Source of the DNA: Apoda limacodes
Lineage: Eukaryota > Arthropoda > Insecta > Lepidoptera > Limacodidae
Length of the DNA: 64,000 nucleotides
Direction of reading: 5' to 3'
Assembly: GCA_946406115.1 (NCBI GenBank)
Contig: OX291544.1
Span: 20,787,521 to 20,851,520, forward strand
This document shows, in pieces, positions 37,401 to 49,700 of this stretch. The first letter of the stretch is position 1. Every line of letters starts with the position of its first letter. The notes below the pieces were generated by a model, which searched no databases, was not told the origin of the DNA, and saw only the letters and a list, made by a program, of their open reading frames with translations. The translations under genes and the position numbers were made by a program.

Positions 37401-40400
37401 TGTGACGTAATGTAAGTACTTACCTACCTACCTACTTTGTTTCTACCATGAAACTGTAAGCTACCTTTATTTGGCAAGTGACAAAGCTATATGCGGTAGG
37501 TATCAGAGCGGCTGCGACGCGCATACGGCTTTATGTGGGTATGAAGGGATATGTAGATATGATCAAAAAACTTTTTAACAAAAAAAAACAACCGGCTTCA
37601 AAAAGATGCACTTAGAAGGTAAAAATAAATACTTATTTGCAAGAATCTGATCTAAATTACAGTTTGAAGTTGGTGTAATAAACTTTAGAGTACGTAGGTA
37701 CATAGATTTCAAACTTCAAACTGTATTAAGATCAGATTTTTGAAAATAGTTATTATTTTTACCTTTTTAGTACATTTTTTTAGGTTGTTTTTTGTTGTTT
37801 AAAAGTTTTTATTTTTTACTTTTGAGTGACGAATTGCTTATTTTTCTACGATAAAAAACGTCGATACTTACGAGTTATTTCATACAATCATCAACAAAAA
37901 AGGTTCTAAATTAGCACTAATTATTTTTTTTAGCAAAAAATTTAAGTTGTAAATTCACTGCAATAATATGGGACCACCTCGGAACCCTTTGAAATATAAA
38001 AAATAATTTTTAAAATCCATCTATATATGAGGGAGTTATACTCGAACATATATAAAAAAATTACAAACATCCGAATTGAGAACTTCCTTCTTTTTTTAAC
38101 TCGGTTAAAAACCTGTGATCAAAGCGGGCAGCCGCCGCCGCTCGGTCGCGCCACGGTTTGGGCCTCTTTTGACACTTTTTTTTAGTCTAGCCCTCTTCCG
38201 CAATAATAGTAACGTGCCACAAGGAACTTCGGTCCGATATTAAGAATTGCCGGACATGGTTGGACAAACGTGTCATACAAAAATTTTAAACTCACAAAAT
38301 ATATTACTAATATAAAAATCACTTATTAATACTAATTGTTATCTAGCACCTACGAGCTATGCACACCAACTTTTAAAAAAATATTATAACTTCGTTTTCT
38401 ACCGGTCGCTTTTGTTCAGTACCGGACGCTTGACAAATTAAATTTATTTTTCAATAGATTGATTTATTTTATGCCCAAAACCATCTGCTCGCCAAGTTTA
38501 GTTAATCTAAGCCTGCACAATAGCAACAAAGTTTTTCCGAATACGGTAATGGTAACACTCATAGCTTTCTTATTTCTTATGGTAGGTACGATAGGTATAT
38601 AGAATACACATCTTATACATGTATAGTTATCTTTACAATATGACATAATTAATTTATAAATAATAAAGTAATAAATTGGCATTTGATATTATTACAGATA
38701 TTTGGATAATAATAAAAAAGTTCATAATGGTGTAGGAAATAGTAGGGACAATCACATGAATCCTACTTGTACAAAACAGTTGTCGAAGTTCGAGAGAATG
38801 AAAGAAACCGGTAAGTAATTTTTGTTTAGTTAACTTTTACCAGGTGCAACAATTCTTACTATGTCTATCTACTATGTATATATCATAACATAATTTAAGA
38901 TAAAAATAAACTCTTTCGGAGAACATGAACCCAAACAGCTAATTTCAGGGTTGTCACTTCTCTTGTTTTTTTTTTTTGTATATTCCTAAGTTGGTATTTA
39001 AACCTTAGACCTGTGTTAATAAATGCTTACATATTTATAACACTTACGGGGGATGCCAGCTTAATACCCCTGTTTTATATATATGTATATGCACTAGCTG
39101 ATCCAGCGAACGTTGTGCCTAATTTTTAAAACCACTGGCGCACCACCTAATGTTAAAGGATTGTACTAATTCAGAAACTTTCCCCGACGTGTGCACAACA
39201 ATTTACTGAAATTTCATTACAATCGGTATTTAGTTACTTTGTAAAGGTGTAAAATATGAGTAAGTAGGAATTCGATGTTATTATTACAGACCCACCTCGG
39301 AAAATAATGAAAGAGTTTACGATAGTGGTTCTAAAATGGAAACAGCGCACGAAAAAAGTGAGATTATTGAAAGAAGTTCTACTAGTAGTCCAGAATTAGA
39401 AATAGTTCCTGAAATTCAAGAGCATAAAAAAACCAGTAAGTATAATTTTTGTTTAGTTAAGTTGATGATATAAAAATAAAATTATAAAAATTAGGAGTAT
39501 AAGCATAAGACTTTAAATTAATTGAAGAAAAAAAACCCTTGGCATATGGTCGAATCTCTGAAAAAGAGAAAGACAATCCTGTCTTTGTAGTCTAATAATG
39601 AGAAAAAAACATATCTGTGGTAAATTTATTTCTCGCATAAGATAAAAAAGATATTATTTCAATCACATATATTGCATTTCATTTGCAGGAATATTGGCAG
39701 GCGAATTATAAACATTCATCATTTTTTCAACGAACTCAAACGCATCTTAAACCATCCGCCATTGGGCTGCGGCTTTTCTTAAATTGAAATTTTGCATGAA
39801 ATAAGAAATGGGCTACAGACAAAATTTAAGTAAATATGTATGATGTGTAATTTAACATTTGTTTTAAATTGTGATAGTTGAGAAAATGATATGAACATAA
39901 ATACTGGTGCAGTTGCGGGTGCTATAGCTGCGGGCTGTGGCTATAATCAGCTGACTGAAATTACTGCATCGATAGGACTACCGATTATGAGTAAAATCTT
40001 GTACCAATCTCACATGAATATAGTCAATGATAAGTGGAAGAAATTTCGAAGACGATGCAAGAAGCTGCAGAGCAAAGGGCATACCAGTAATCGATGTTAT
40101 AGCCGACGGTTGTTATTCGAAACGTTCGTACAAAAAAAAATATTCTGCTCTTTCTGGTGCAGCGACTATAATTGGAAAGCGTACTCAGAAAATTATATAT
40201 TTGGGGGTGAAAAACAAATTTTGTGCTACCTGTACCTGGGCAAAGAATAAAGGGTTAACAGTGAACCAACATGTATGTTACAAAAATTATAGTGGTCCTT
40301 CTACTGGTATGGAGTCAGACATATTAGTGGAAGGGTTTAAAAAAAGTGTTGAGACCCAAAATTTGATTTATGGCAGGCTTATATCTGATGAGGATGCCAA

Positions 40401-43400
40401 TACTTATTCCAAAGTTTTACAGGCAAGACCTTACGATGGATTTTCCGTAGAAAAAGTTGAATGCCGAAACCATTTACTACGCAACTTGTGCAATAAGTTA
40501 CAAGCTTTAACTACGGAAACTAGATATCTAATAAAATTTAGAAACTACATAACAAAAAAACGAAGTTGGAGTCGAGGAAACCAATATTCAGAATGATTTT
40601 TTTTGCAATAGCTTATGGCAAAGAATAAAAACAATTTTGACAAATTTATCTACTCATGCCAGAAGCTTGATTTTAAATGTAGACAGTTATGCAGTGGAGC
40701 GATATCACAGTATCGTTGCAAAGTTAGTGGGTGGAAAAAGAGTAAACTACTCACAAAGATATCAGTATAGAATGAGGTGTAACGGAGCTGCACTGGCATT
40801 TAACACAAAAAAGCCATTATCTATACTGTTTTAATCTATTGTTGGCAAAAGCCCTCAGGGTTATTTAAGAAAGATGGAAGAAAGTCGAATAAAACATGCG
40901 TTTCTTTGTTCCAAATACAGTACAAAAAAAAGAAGAATATTTGACAAACCGGAAGAATGCAAAAAAAACTATGGTGAAAATTGCATAAAGCCTGACTTGC
41001 CAGAAGATTTATTAGAGGAAGCCAAAGAAGCCTTTATAAATGACTTGAGAAAAACCGGAGATAAAAGAAAAAGAATACAATTAGCAACAGTACTACAAGG
41101 AGGATCTAGTGAATGGCTGGAACTGAGGCGTAATCTTTTGACAGCTTCTAACTTTGGAAAAGTCATAAAGAGGCGACCTGACATTAGTTGCGCTAATTTA
41201 GTCAAGGATTTGCTTTATACAAAAAATTTGTCACAAGTTCCATCGATTCAACACGGCCAAAAATTTGATGTGGCAAAGGACCAATTAGCGATCCAAGAAA
41301 ATTTGAGTATTGAAGAGTGTGGTTTATATATTGATAATGAAATACCTTTTCTGGGGGCAACACCTGATGCAATTGTGACTAACGATACCATCTTGGAAAT
41401 AAAATGTCCTATCACAGCCTATAAATTGGGACTGGATAGGGCTATCAAAGAAAAGAAAATACCATTTTATAGAATAAAAAATAACGATATAGTTATAAAT
41501 ACGGAATACAACTGGTATTACCAAATCCAGGGCCAGTTGCACATAACAAATAAAGAAAAGTGTATTTTAGGAAAATGGTCCGGGGAGGGTATACCAGTGA
41601 AAACACACATTATCAAACGGGACGATGTGTTTTGGGCCCAAAAAATGGAGAAAAGGCTTAAATCATTTTATTTAGAATGCATTTTACCAGAGCTGGTGGA
41701 TCCAAGGCATATAAGGAGCATGCCTATAAGAGATCCTATTTATATAACCAAGGCTATAGCAGAAAAAAAACAAAATATCAGGAAAAGAAAACCGTCGTCG
41801 AAGACAAACAATAGAAACTGAGGAAATTGTCCCCAAAAAGACGGTCAAGTATATTTTGTGACAATTTTATTGTATTAAGTCCATGTCACTATTGTAAAGC
41901 AGGTAGTAAATATATGTTTATATACTCTGCTGGTAACCTATCGATGTGTCAAAGTATTTTTAACCAAATTTTTATTTATTCGAGACCGGCTCACAAAATT
42001 TTTATCATCCAGATGTTTTGTTTTACAAATATTTGTAACGCGACAGATTTAGTAAACTATAATTTTATTTGCCTATAATTTTATACCAAGCAGAGTCACA
42101 ATATCCAATTTTAGCAATTGACAACTTATTAACTTACTATCTTTTTATAAAATCGATGTCACAAAAAGTGGAATAACGTTTTTCATAATTTTATTATACC
42201 ATACATACGTTTAATTTTATGTATAGTTTTCTGGTTTTAGATGAACGGAATTCGGGCATGACTTTAAACGAGTTTAAACTATATACTATTCCGAGACTCG
42301 CATCATTTACTTTAGCATTACGATTTAGGCATAACTTTATTCGTCATTTTTTTATATTGTTTAGATAAGCATCATTATCATGTGGGCTATATTTTTTCGG
42401 TCTAATTTTAAGTAGCGTTTTTGTATGAAATCCAGACTAACAGTTTTTTTTTTTGGACAGAGAGTGTATTGTAATGTTGCGTTACTACCTACTAGTTTTG
42501 GGTTTTAATTCGGATTAGATAAATTAGAAAAAGGAATCGTTATTGTATAATTATTTATGCTATTTAAATAACTACCTAAGCATTATTTTGACTAAAGAAC
42601 ATCAAACGTTCCGTATGTATTTTAACAAATAATCGAACAGCCGGTACAATTCAGCGATTAATTAGTGCTATTACTATCAAAAAAGAAGAAGACTGTTTTT
42701 TAGACGTTAGGTAAAATTACATTTTACTTTGAAATTTACTTGGTATTACCTTGATGACAAAAGGGACCTATTATATCTTAATAATATGTAAAAACCTTTC
42801 GATATGGCATATGCTACGTACCTTTTGCGTAATTTTGCGAAATTCCAAGACTAGCCCCAATATCGGAATCGGAATCCAGATCCGGAATTAAAAACCAACT
42901 TATTCGTCGATTTATTTCTTTGATTCTGAGTATTTTTAAACGATGCACAGTAATTATCCTTAGTAGGTATACAATTTTATATCTTTTGTTTATCAATGTA
43001 GGCACATTAGATACCTATTCGAAGAATCTTCAAAATATTATGATCTAGCCAGAATGTGTATTGCTTGTGAGCGCCATCTCTTGGCTGACGGAAATTTTAT
43101 GATGACGACAACGGCACTAAGTATTAGCTGTTTCATAGTGATACACATAATTATCGTAAGATGGCACCTATTTAATGAATATTATGACGTCACGATTGCC
43201 AAAATTTTCTACGTACTCTTAAGTGGCCCGTCAAGGTGACCTTTATTTTAACCGATTAAACGAAAAACCGGTTAATCACGATTTTTCGTACTTTTAAACG
43301 AATGCAACCGGTTAATTTGAATTTGAACGAGTGAAAGAAGGAAACAGAGTCTGTCATTGTTTGAAAAGAAGAATTTCTATTATAATTACTGAAGAGATGA

Positions 43401-46400
43401 GATTTAGTTTCCTTGCAGACTGAGTTATTCAATTATTACTTTATGTTTTTGGGTCTGAAGTATTTGCTAATGATAATAAATTTATTTATTCATGCAAAAT
43501 AGAGATAAAAACAGAAGCCGCCTTCGGTTTGCATTTCTTCCAGCGTGCTCTCGCTACACTCGATGCAATTGTCGGTATTCTAATAAAATTCTATTCTATG
43601 TTAAATAAACAGTCACTTCTACGTATATTAAAAATCTATTCTATGTTAAATAAACCTTCTACATATATTAAAAATCTATTCTATATTTAATAAAGAGTCA
43701 CTTCTACGAATATTTTTTTCAGAGAATCCAATTTATAGGTAACCACAATATAATTTTTTAAATTACTTCTTAAATCTAAACAGTAACCTGAATGATTTCG
43801 GTTTATGAGTGAACGTAACTATTTAACTAATTTATAGAATTCGCTAAGAAGCCCCATGTTTGTGAATTACCTACGTAGCTTTGTTGTCATGTTTATTTGT
43901 TCGTTATTCTATTTAATTGCAACGCAATTCTAATTTAATTTCACGTATAGCTTATACACTAGGGTAAAGCATCAATGTACAGAGAAAAAATAATAGAATA
44001 CTAATAAGCGAGCGACTGCTAGCTTTAAATTTTTTTTTTTTGTTTATACTAACAATGATTTTCACTGTTGAATTTGGCATTAAATTTCCTCAAATTTTAG
44101 TTTTTTATTAAATTTTAATGAGAAACTAGCCGCTGGTTACCCACTTATGCAGAATGAAACTAAGAAGATACACATTACATTACTACTAAAATTTTACAAC
44201 AGATACATCAGAGCACTTACTTGGTTCATATACAATGGAGATGAATGCGAATGAAAAACTTTAATTAGTAGTTTTGAAGAAACATGGTAAGGAAATGACT
44301 TATGCAGAGCTGAAACCGATGTTGCTACTCCAAATATGAACACTATTGGCAGTGATGACATATAGGAACTGAAAATGAAAAGCAATTTCTAGCTATAGTA
44401 CACAATAATCATAAAAGCATATTTTTAAAAGCACCGCATAGTCATTGCCAGCGGCTTCACCAGCATATATTTTATTTTAAGAAAGAAAACCATAGAATGA
44501 AACCTTATAAAATAAAATCTGATAGAGAGTCAACTCAGCCTCGGCTTGGCCTTCCTTGGCGCTCTGGTTACTCTCACTAGGAGCATCCACTGCTCAAAAT
44601 TTAAAGTATTTTTAAAACTTCGTTATATTCAAATTGTAAATGGTAAGCGGATAATAACTAAACAGATACTTATAATAATTAAACAGATGGACAGACAGAA
44701 GATTCATTTTATAAATATAGAAATTAATATAAGTATATAAAATGCTAGGTGGCTGGGCCACATTGTTCTGCCCTTTTCATTGTTACATAGAAAATGCACT
44801 GTTAAACCAACAATAACAGTAAGTGCCAACTTTCATGATGATTGGTCAAACAGTAAAAGAGATCATAGAACAAACATTTATATGTATGTATATAGATTAG
44901 TCACGGGTTACGATGATTACCCTCTACATATAAACAAACAACAAAAACTACTCTCCCTCTTTTTATCATATTACATATATAGATTCCATGTGTATAACTC
45001 TTTTAAACTAGTATTTTCGTGGTTGTTTAACATTATAATTAAATAAAACAGGTATTACCACAATTAATTATAATAATCATGTCATTTTTTTTTTTTTAAT
45101 TCAAATTTTTAAGTTTCCTGAACTAATAATGAATTGTACTACGGTACTTTTACGATTTGTTTACAGTAACTAGAAACCGGCATTGCTTGTATTTAAGACA
45201 GACAAAACAGGCTCAAATCAAAATTATTCTACCCTAAACAATGTCTTTAAATGGCCATAAAAAACTTATATAAAAAACTCATTACAAAATATTTACCTTA
45301 CAATCATCACAAAATCTTGAAGCACATGACAACTGAAGCTTTCAAAATCAGGCATAATAACTACTAACGGCCTCTGTTTATTCTTACTTTTCTTGTTTGG
45401 TGAAAAATATCTATTATGATACCAAGTCTGTAAAGTTTTCATTGTACAATTGCTTTTCTTCATTTTTTTCTTATTTTGAGTTTCATCTTCTTCATCATCA
45501 TTATCTTCCGAAATATTCTAGTAAGTTTAAAAAAATAAATACAACAGAAAGATAAAGCAAAATAAATTAAATTCGGCATTTACTACTTTTCGAAAATAAA
45601 GTTGTTTGGCATATTCGATGAGGTTCGTGTTATTTTTCCTTTAGGCATTTTTTTCCGGACTGCTAAAAGTAAAAGACTTAAATATTACAAAGATTAAGAC
45701 TGTACTGAGCCCAAGTTTTTGTAGGCAATACAAAATTAAATTGAGTACTAATTTAGGTTATTTCTGAAAGACAAAAGCGATCGAAAAGTGTTTTGTAAAT
45801 AGGTATTTCAGAGCCTTTGGCACATCAGTAACTGCACATTTGTCTTTTCATATTTTACAAATAAATATACACACCATGGCTTCGTCTCCATGACATAATT
45901 GCCAGACGGCATTTTCAACTAAATTTTTAACTGATTGTGCATCTTGGGAAATTATTATTGCAATGTGTGGTGTCACCTCACCCCTAAAAAAAATTTACTT
46001 TAAGAAAAAATATTTTGTTTAACATTTCGGAAGATTTAAAATTTCTCCTTGGATAAATTTAAAAAAATAAGGAGAATTTTATAGAGAGAGCAAAACTGAA
46101 GTCAGTTGGCAAATCCAAATCTGTACGCAAAATTTGTTACAGAGCAATCCTGGGCATGTTACTTTACATTACGCTAATGAGACTAAGTATTTTTAAACAA
46201 GCTCTCTTTCAAATGAGGTATCACAAGCGTATTGAGAGATATAGTCACGCACTGATATAGTTAAGATGCATGCCATATGGACCTTCCACCTTTCCAGCAG
46301 TTTTAATAATGCTATTAGACATAGACATAGACAGACATTTATTTGGCACCAGAAAACACACACAATACAAAACAAAACACAAAAATACAAAAATATTTAA

Positions 46401-46696
46401 AACATACAAACAAAAAAATAATAAATTTAAAAGCAGGACTATACAGAATATTGTAAGTGCTATGATGCCAAAATTAGACATTGACTCAGCATATGCTGCA
46501 ACACGAGTGTTACAGCGCTGATTTTCAGCGACGCCCATGGTGGCGAGTGGTCGTGTGTATTGTTTAATATATAATTATACTTACTTATAATGATAACTAA
46601 TTGCATATAAATATAAAAGATAAATTAAAAAATATGAGCATACATATAAGATAAATATATCCATACATACGTGCATATAAATACATTTACACATAC

Positions 46697-46769
<73 letters not shown>

Positions 46770-49700
46770 TACACATATAAATCATTACCTTACTATAACT
46801 TGGCAAGAATTATATTTGAAAGTTGATTTTGGCCACAGCAAATTAAACTCTTTTTTTGAAATACCAAAAAATATCTTTTTAGTTTTGACTTAAAAGTTTT
46901 TAAATTATTCAGATTGCGAATAGGTGGAGGTATATTGTTCCAACACTTGGTGGCCGAGTATCTAAAACTGCCTCGAAAAGCGGTCGTGCGGTGCTGAGGT
47001 ATTTTTAATACGCTGTCAATGGTTTTCATACTCCGCACGTTGTCTTCTCTACGCTAAATAAATTTTATATGTAGGTATTCTGGTTTACCGAATTTTACTA
47101 CGCCAATATAAGTGTCGTCAGGTGCAATTCCCTACTAGAATTCATGTTGAGCATATCTGCGTTATTTAAATATGGGATATAAAAAGCGAACCTAGCACAC
47201 GCATTTTGTACTCGTTGGACTACCCGTGAAGTTTTTGCCAGCAACCTGGGGCCATAAACAACATCGGCAAACCCATCTTATTTAGGATTAACAAGTCACA
47301 GAGTCTTATGCGTAGTTCCTCACTGAGAAAGCCACGTACCCGGTATAATACCTTTAACCTATAGAAGCAATTTCGAGCGATCTCAAGCACGTGACCTTCA
47401 AAGCGTAACCCATCGTCCATCAGCACGCCGAGGTTTCGAGTTTCTGTGACGCGTTCAATCTGTTCACCGTGAATACGTATAGCGGGACTGTTTGCGAGCA
47501 CACGGTCTATCTGGAGCTTCGATCCCAATACCACGTACTTAGAGTTGATCGGATTTAGTACCAAAGAGTTTTTCTCCGACCACAACGATATTCTGTGCAA
47601 GTCTTCGTTTATTTTAGCTACCGCAACGTCGGCATCTAGTTATTCTTAAGGCTGAAATTCTTTCATCAGTAATGTAAAAACCGCCAGATTCTCAATTCTC
47701 TTGATTTTGTCAATGCAAATGTGTATTGTTTTCATTTAATTAAATGGCATTTGTGTTATGAAACACTTAACACACTTAACTTGCACTATCGCAACAGTGT
47801 TAAATGTAACGCAAGTATTTGTTTAGTATGGCTAGAAAGTTACAATAGTTATTTGAGCATCAAACATTTCACCTGATTTTATCACGAAGTGTCACAAACT
47901 GTGAGACATGATCCGGTTGATTTACACCAGTTAAGAGGGTGGCACTTGGTATAACACCCTCAAGCGTACAGGAATTTTCTTCATGAAATGTTTTAATGTA
48001 ATTTACTATGTCATTTAAAAGCACACTGTAGGTCTTATGATGTAATTCCTGTAATTAAAAAAAATAAAAATTTAACTCTGCAAAAATCATTTTGAAAATG
48101 TACTGACTAAACAAGCCCACTGATTACCAGTTTACCTGCAGTTCCTGGCCTTATCAGGCAGCTTGCCAACTAGGGTCTGCATAGCCCACTCACTAAAGCG
48201 ATAGCTGCCTGCCGGCAATGATCAATTAACAGCCTTAATAACAATCCATGTCCACTGACAATAACGACATTTAGAACTGCCAGAAAAATATTAAATACTG
48301 GAGAAACAGACAAAAAGAATAAAGGCGCTTGCCTTGCGAATTGCAAAACTGTTGAAAAAAGTGTGATTGTATAACAATAAACTGACAGGCGAAATCCGCC
48401 AGCAAACTGATCAACGGTGGGCCCCTTAACATTGCTAGTTAAGTGCTAACCAATTTGCTGCGGAAAATAAACAAATGCAAGCCCGTGAGTAATGCTAAGT
48501 GCATTCATATGCATAAGTGAACCCCTTAATTGTTATCAAAATAAATAAATACATAACTTTAAATTCAACACAGAACCTCTATTTTACGAACTATCAGTTA
48601 TCCAAAGTTTTGTTTCATTAAATGTTGTTGCTTATGGAGAAGAATAATTGTCGAAGGTTTCCTTTTTCATTACATGTAATTTTAATATACAGTACCCTTT
48701 TTATGAGAAAAAGTTTTGTTTTTGTTTCATCTTTTCCAAAAAAACCCCACATTTTTATTATCCAAACAAGTCTCCGTCCCAACTAGTTTGGATAAATCTA
48801 CCGTACTGAAAAATTTTAGTAATTGGTTTCGAGTTTATTATGTCAGAGATTTTCCAAAACAAGCTCTAAAACTAGCCACAGTCATCGTACTTGCACATAG
48901 ACTCCTAAAATCACCATTTTATGTCTGTTCATACCTTTATCTCATTTTCAATAAAACTCCAATTATTTTTATATCTTGCATACCATGGCAGCTTCACAAA
49001 TAATGATTCAAAAAGACTTTTGTTTGTTTTCTTCTTACGTTTTGATTTCTTAAATCCATTTGAAAATAAAAACACTCCCTACAACACAATACATAAATTG
49101 TAACAGTTGTTGCTTAAACTAAAGGTCAGAGTATATATATATAGCAAAAAAATAGAAAAAAAGCTTTGGAAAAGCAGGTAACAGGAAAAATTATCTAAAG
49201 CAATGAAAAGACTTACTAGATTATGTTTGCAGAAGGAAAACAAAATAGAGTTTTAATTTTTTAGAGATTACCATTTGCCTTTTTTTAATTTACACTTTAT
49301 TATTTTATTCTAAATTAATTAGTTAATTTAACAGTTTTAATTTTTAAGCAAGTTGTTGGCTGAACTATTTCAGATATAAATTTTTGAGAAAAGTATTTTT
49401 TGTGTTTTAACTTAAATATTTTTTAGGGTTCGTATCCAAAGGCCGAACCCTATTACTAAGACTCTGCTGTCTGTCTGTCACCAGGCTGTATCTCATGAAC
49501 TGTGATAGTTAGACAATTAGAATTTTCACACAAGATGTATTTCTGTTGCCGCTATAACAACAAATACTAAAAACAGAATAAAATAAATATTTAAAGGGGC
49601 TCCCATACAACAAACATGATTTTTCTGCTTGATTTTGCTCGATATTGATAACTGAAACAGGTAGACACTACACAGAATATTCAGTTACATAATCATTATA

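Larger units (their letters stand above)
37302..41821 (+). pseudogene. Mutator-like transposase with C-terminal YqaJ nuclease domain, in ORC3 intron 6
   Basis: A transposon gene antisense to ORC3, with exons at 37302-37411, 38698-38810, 39290-39435 and 39883-41821. The last exon encodes the Mutator-like domain: [36 protein letters not shown] (likely acidic catalytic region), [12 protein letters not shown], the Cys motif FCATCTWA and [26 protein letters not shown] YqaJ/lambda-exonuclease-type domain follows: [37 protein letters not shown] and [10 protein letters not shown]. One in-frame stop (40832-40834) and two one-base shifts (near 40075 and 40555) break the chain. In related insect genes I recall both domains in one polypeptide. 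The N-terminal exons are basic ([11 protein letters not shown]), like a nuclear signal. Element ends were not found. Some breaks could be assembly errors. Confidence 0.82.

Noticed and set aside
39877..39891. Splice acceptor GTGATAG at 39877 for the last Mutator/YqaJ exon
   Set aside because: All three frames from that site meet a stop before the conserved MNINTG; the TTGAG site at 39882 does not.
46245..46538. Hydrophobic 97-codon frame as a small membrane protein
   Set aside because: It lies in the probable 3' untranslated part of LINE-C, and its hydrophobicity comes from A/T-rich composition.
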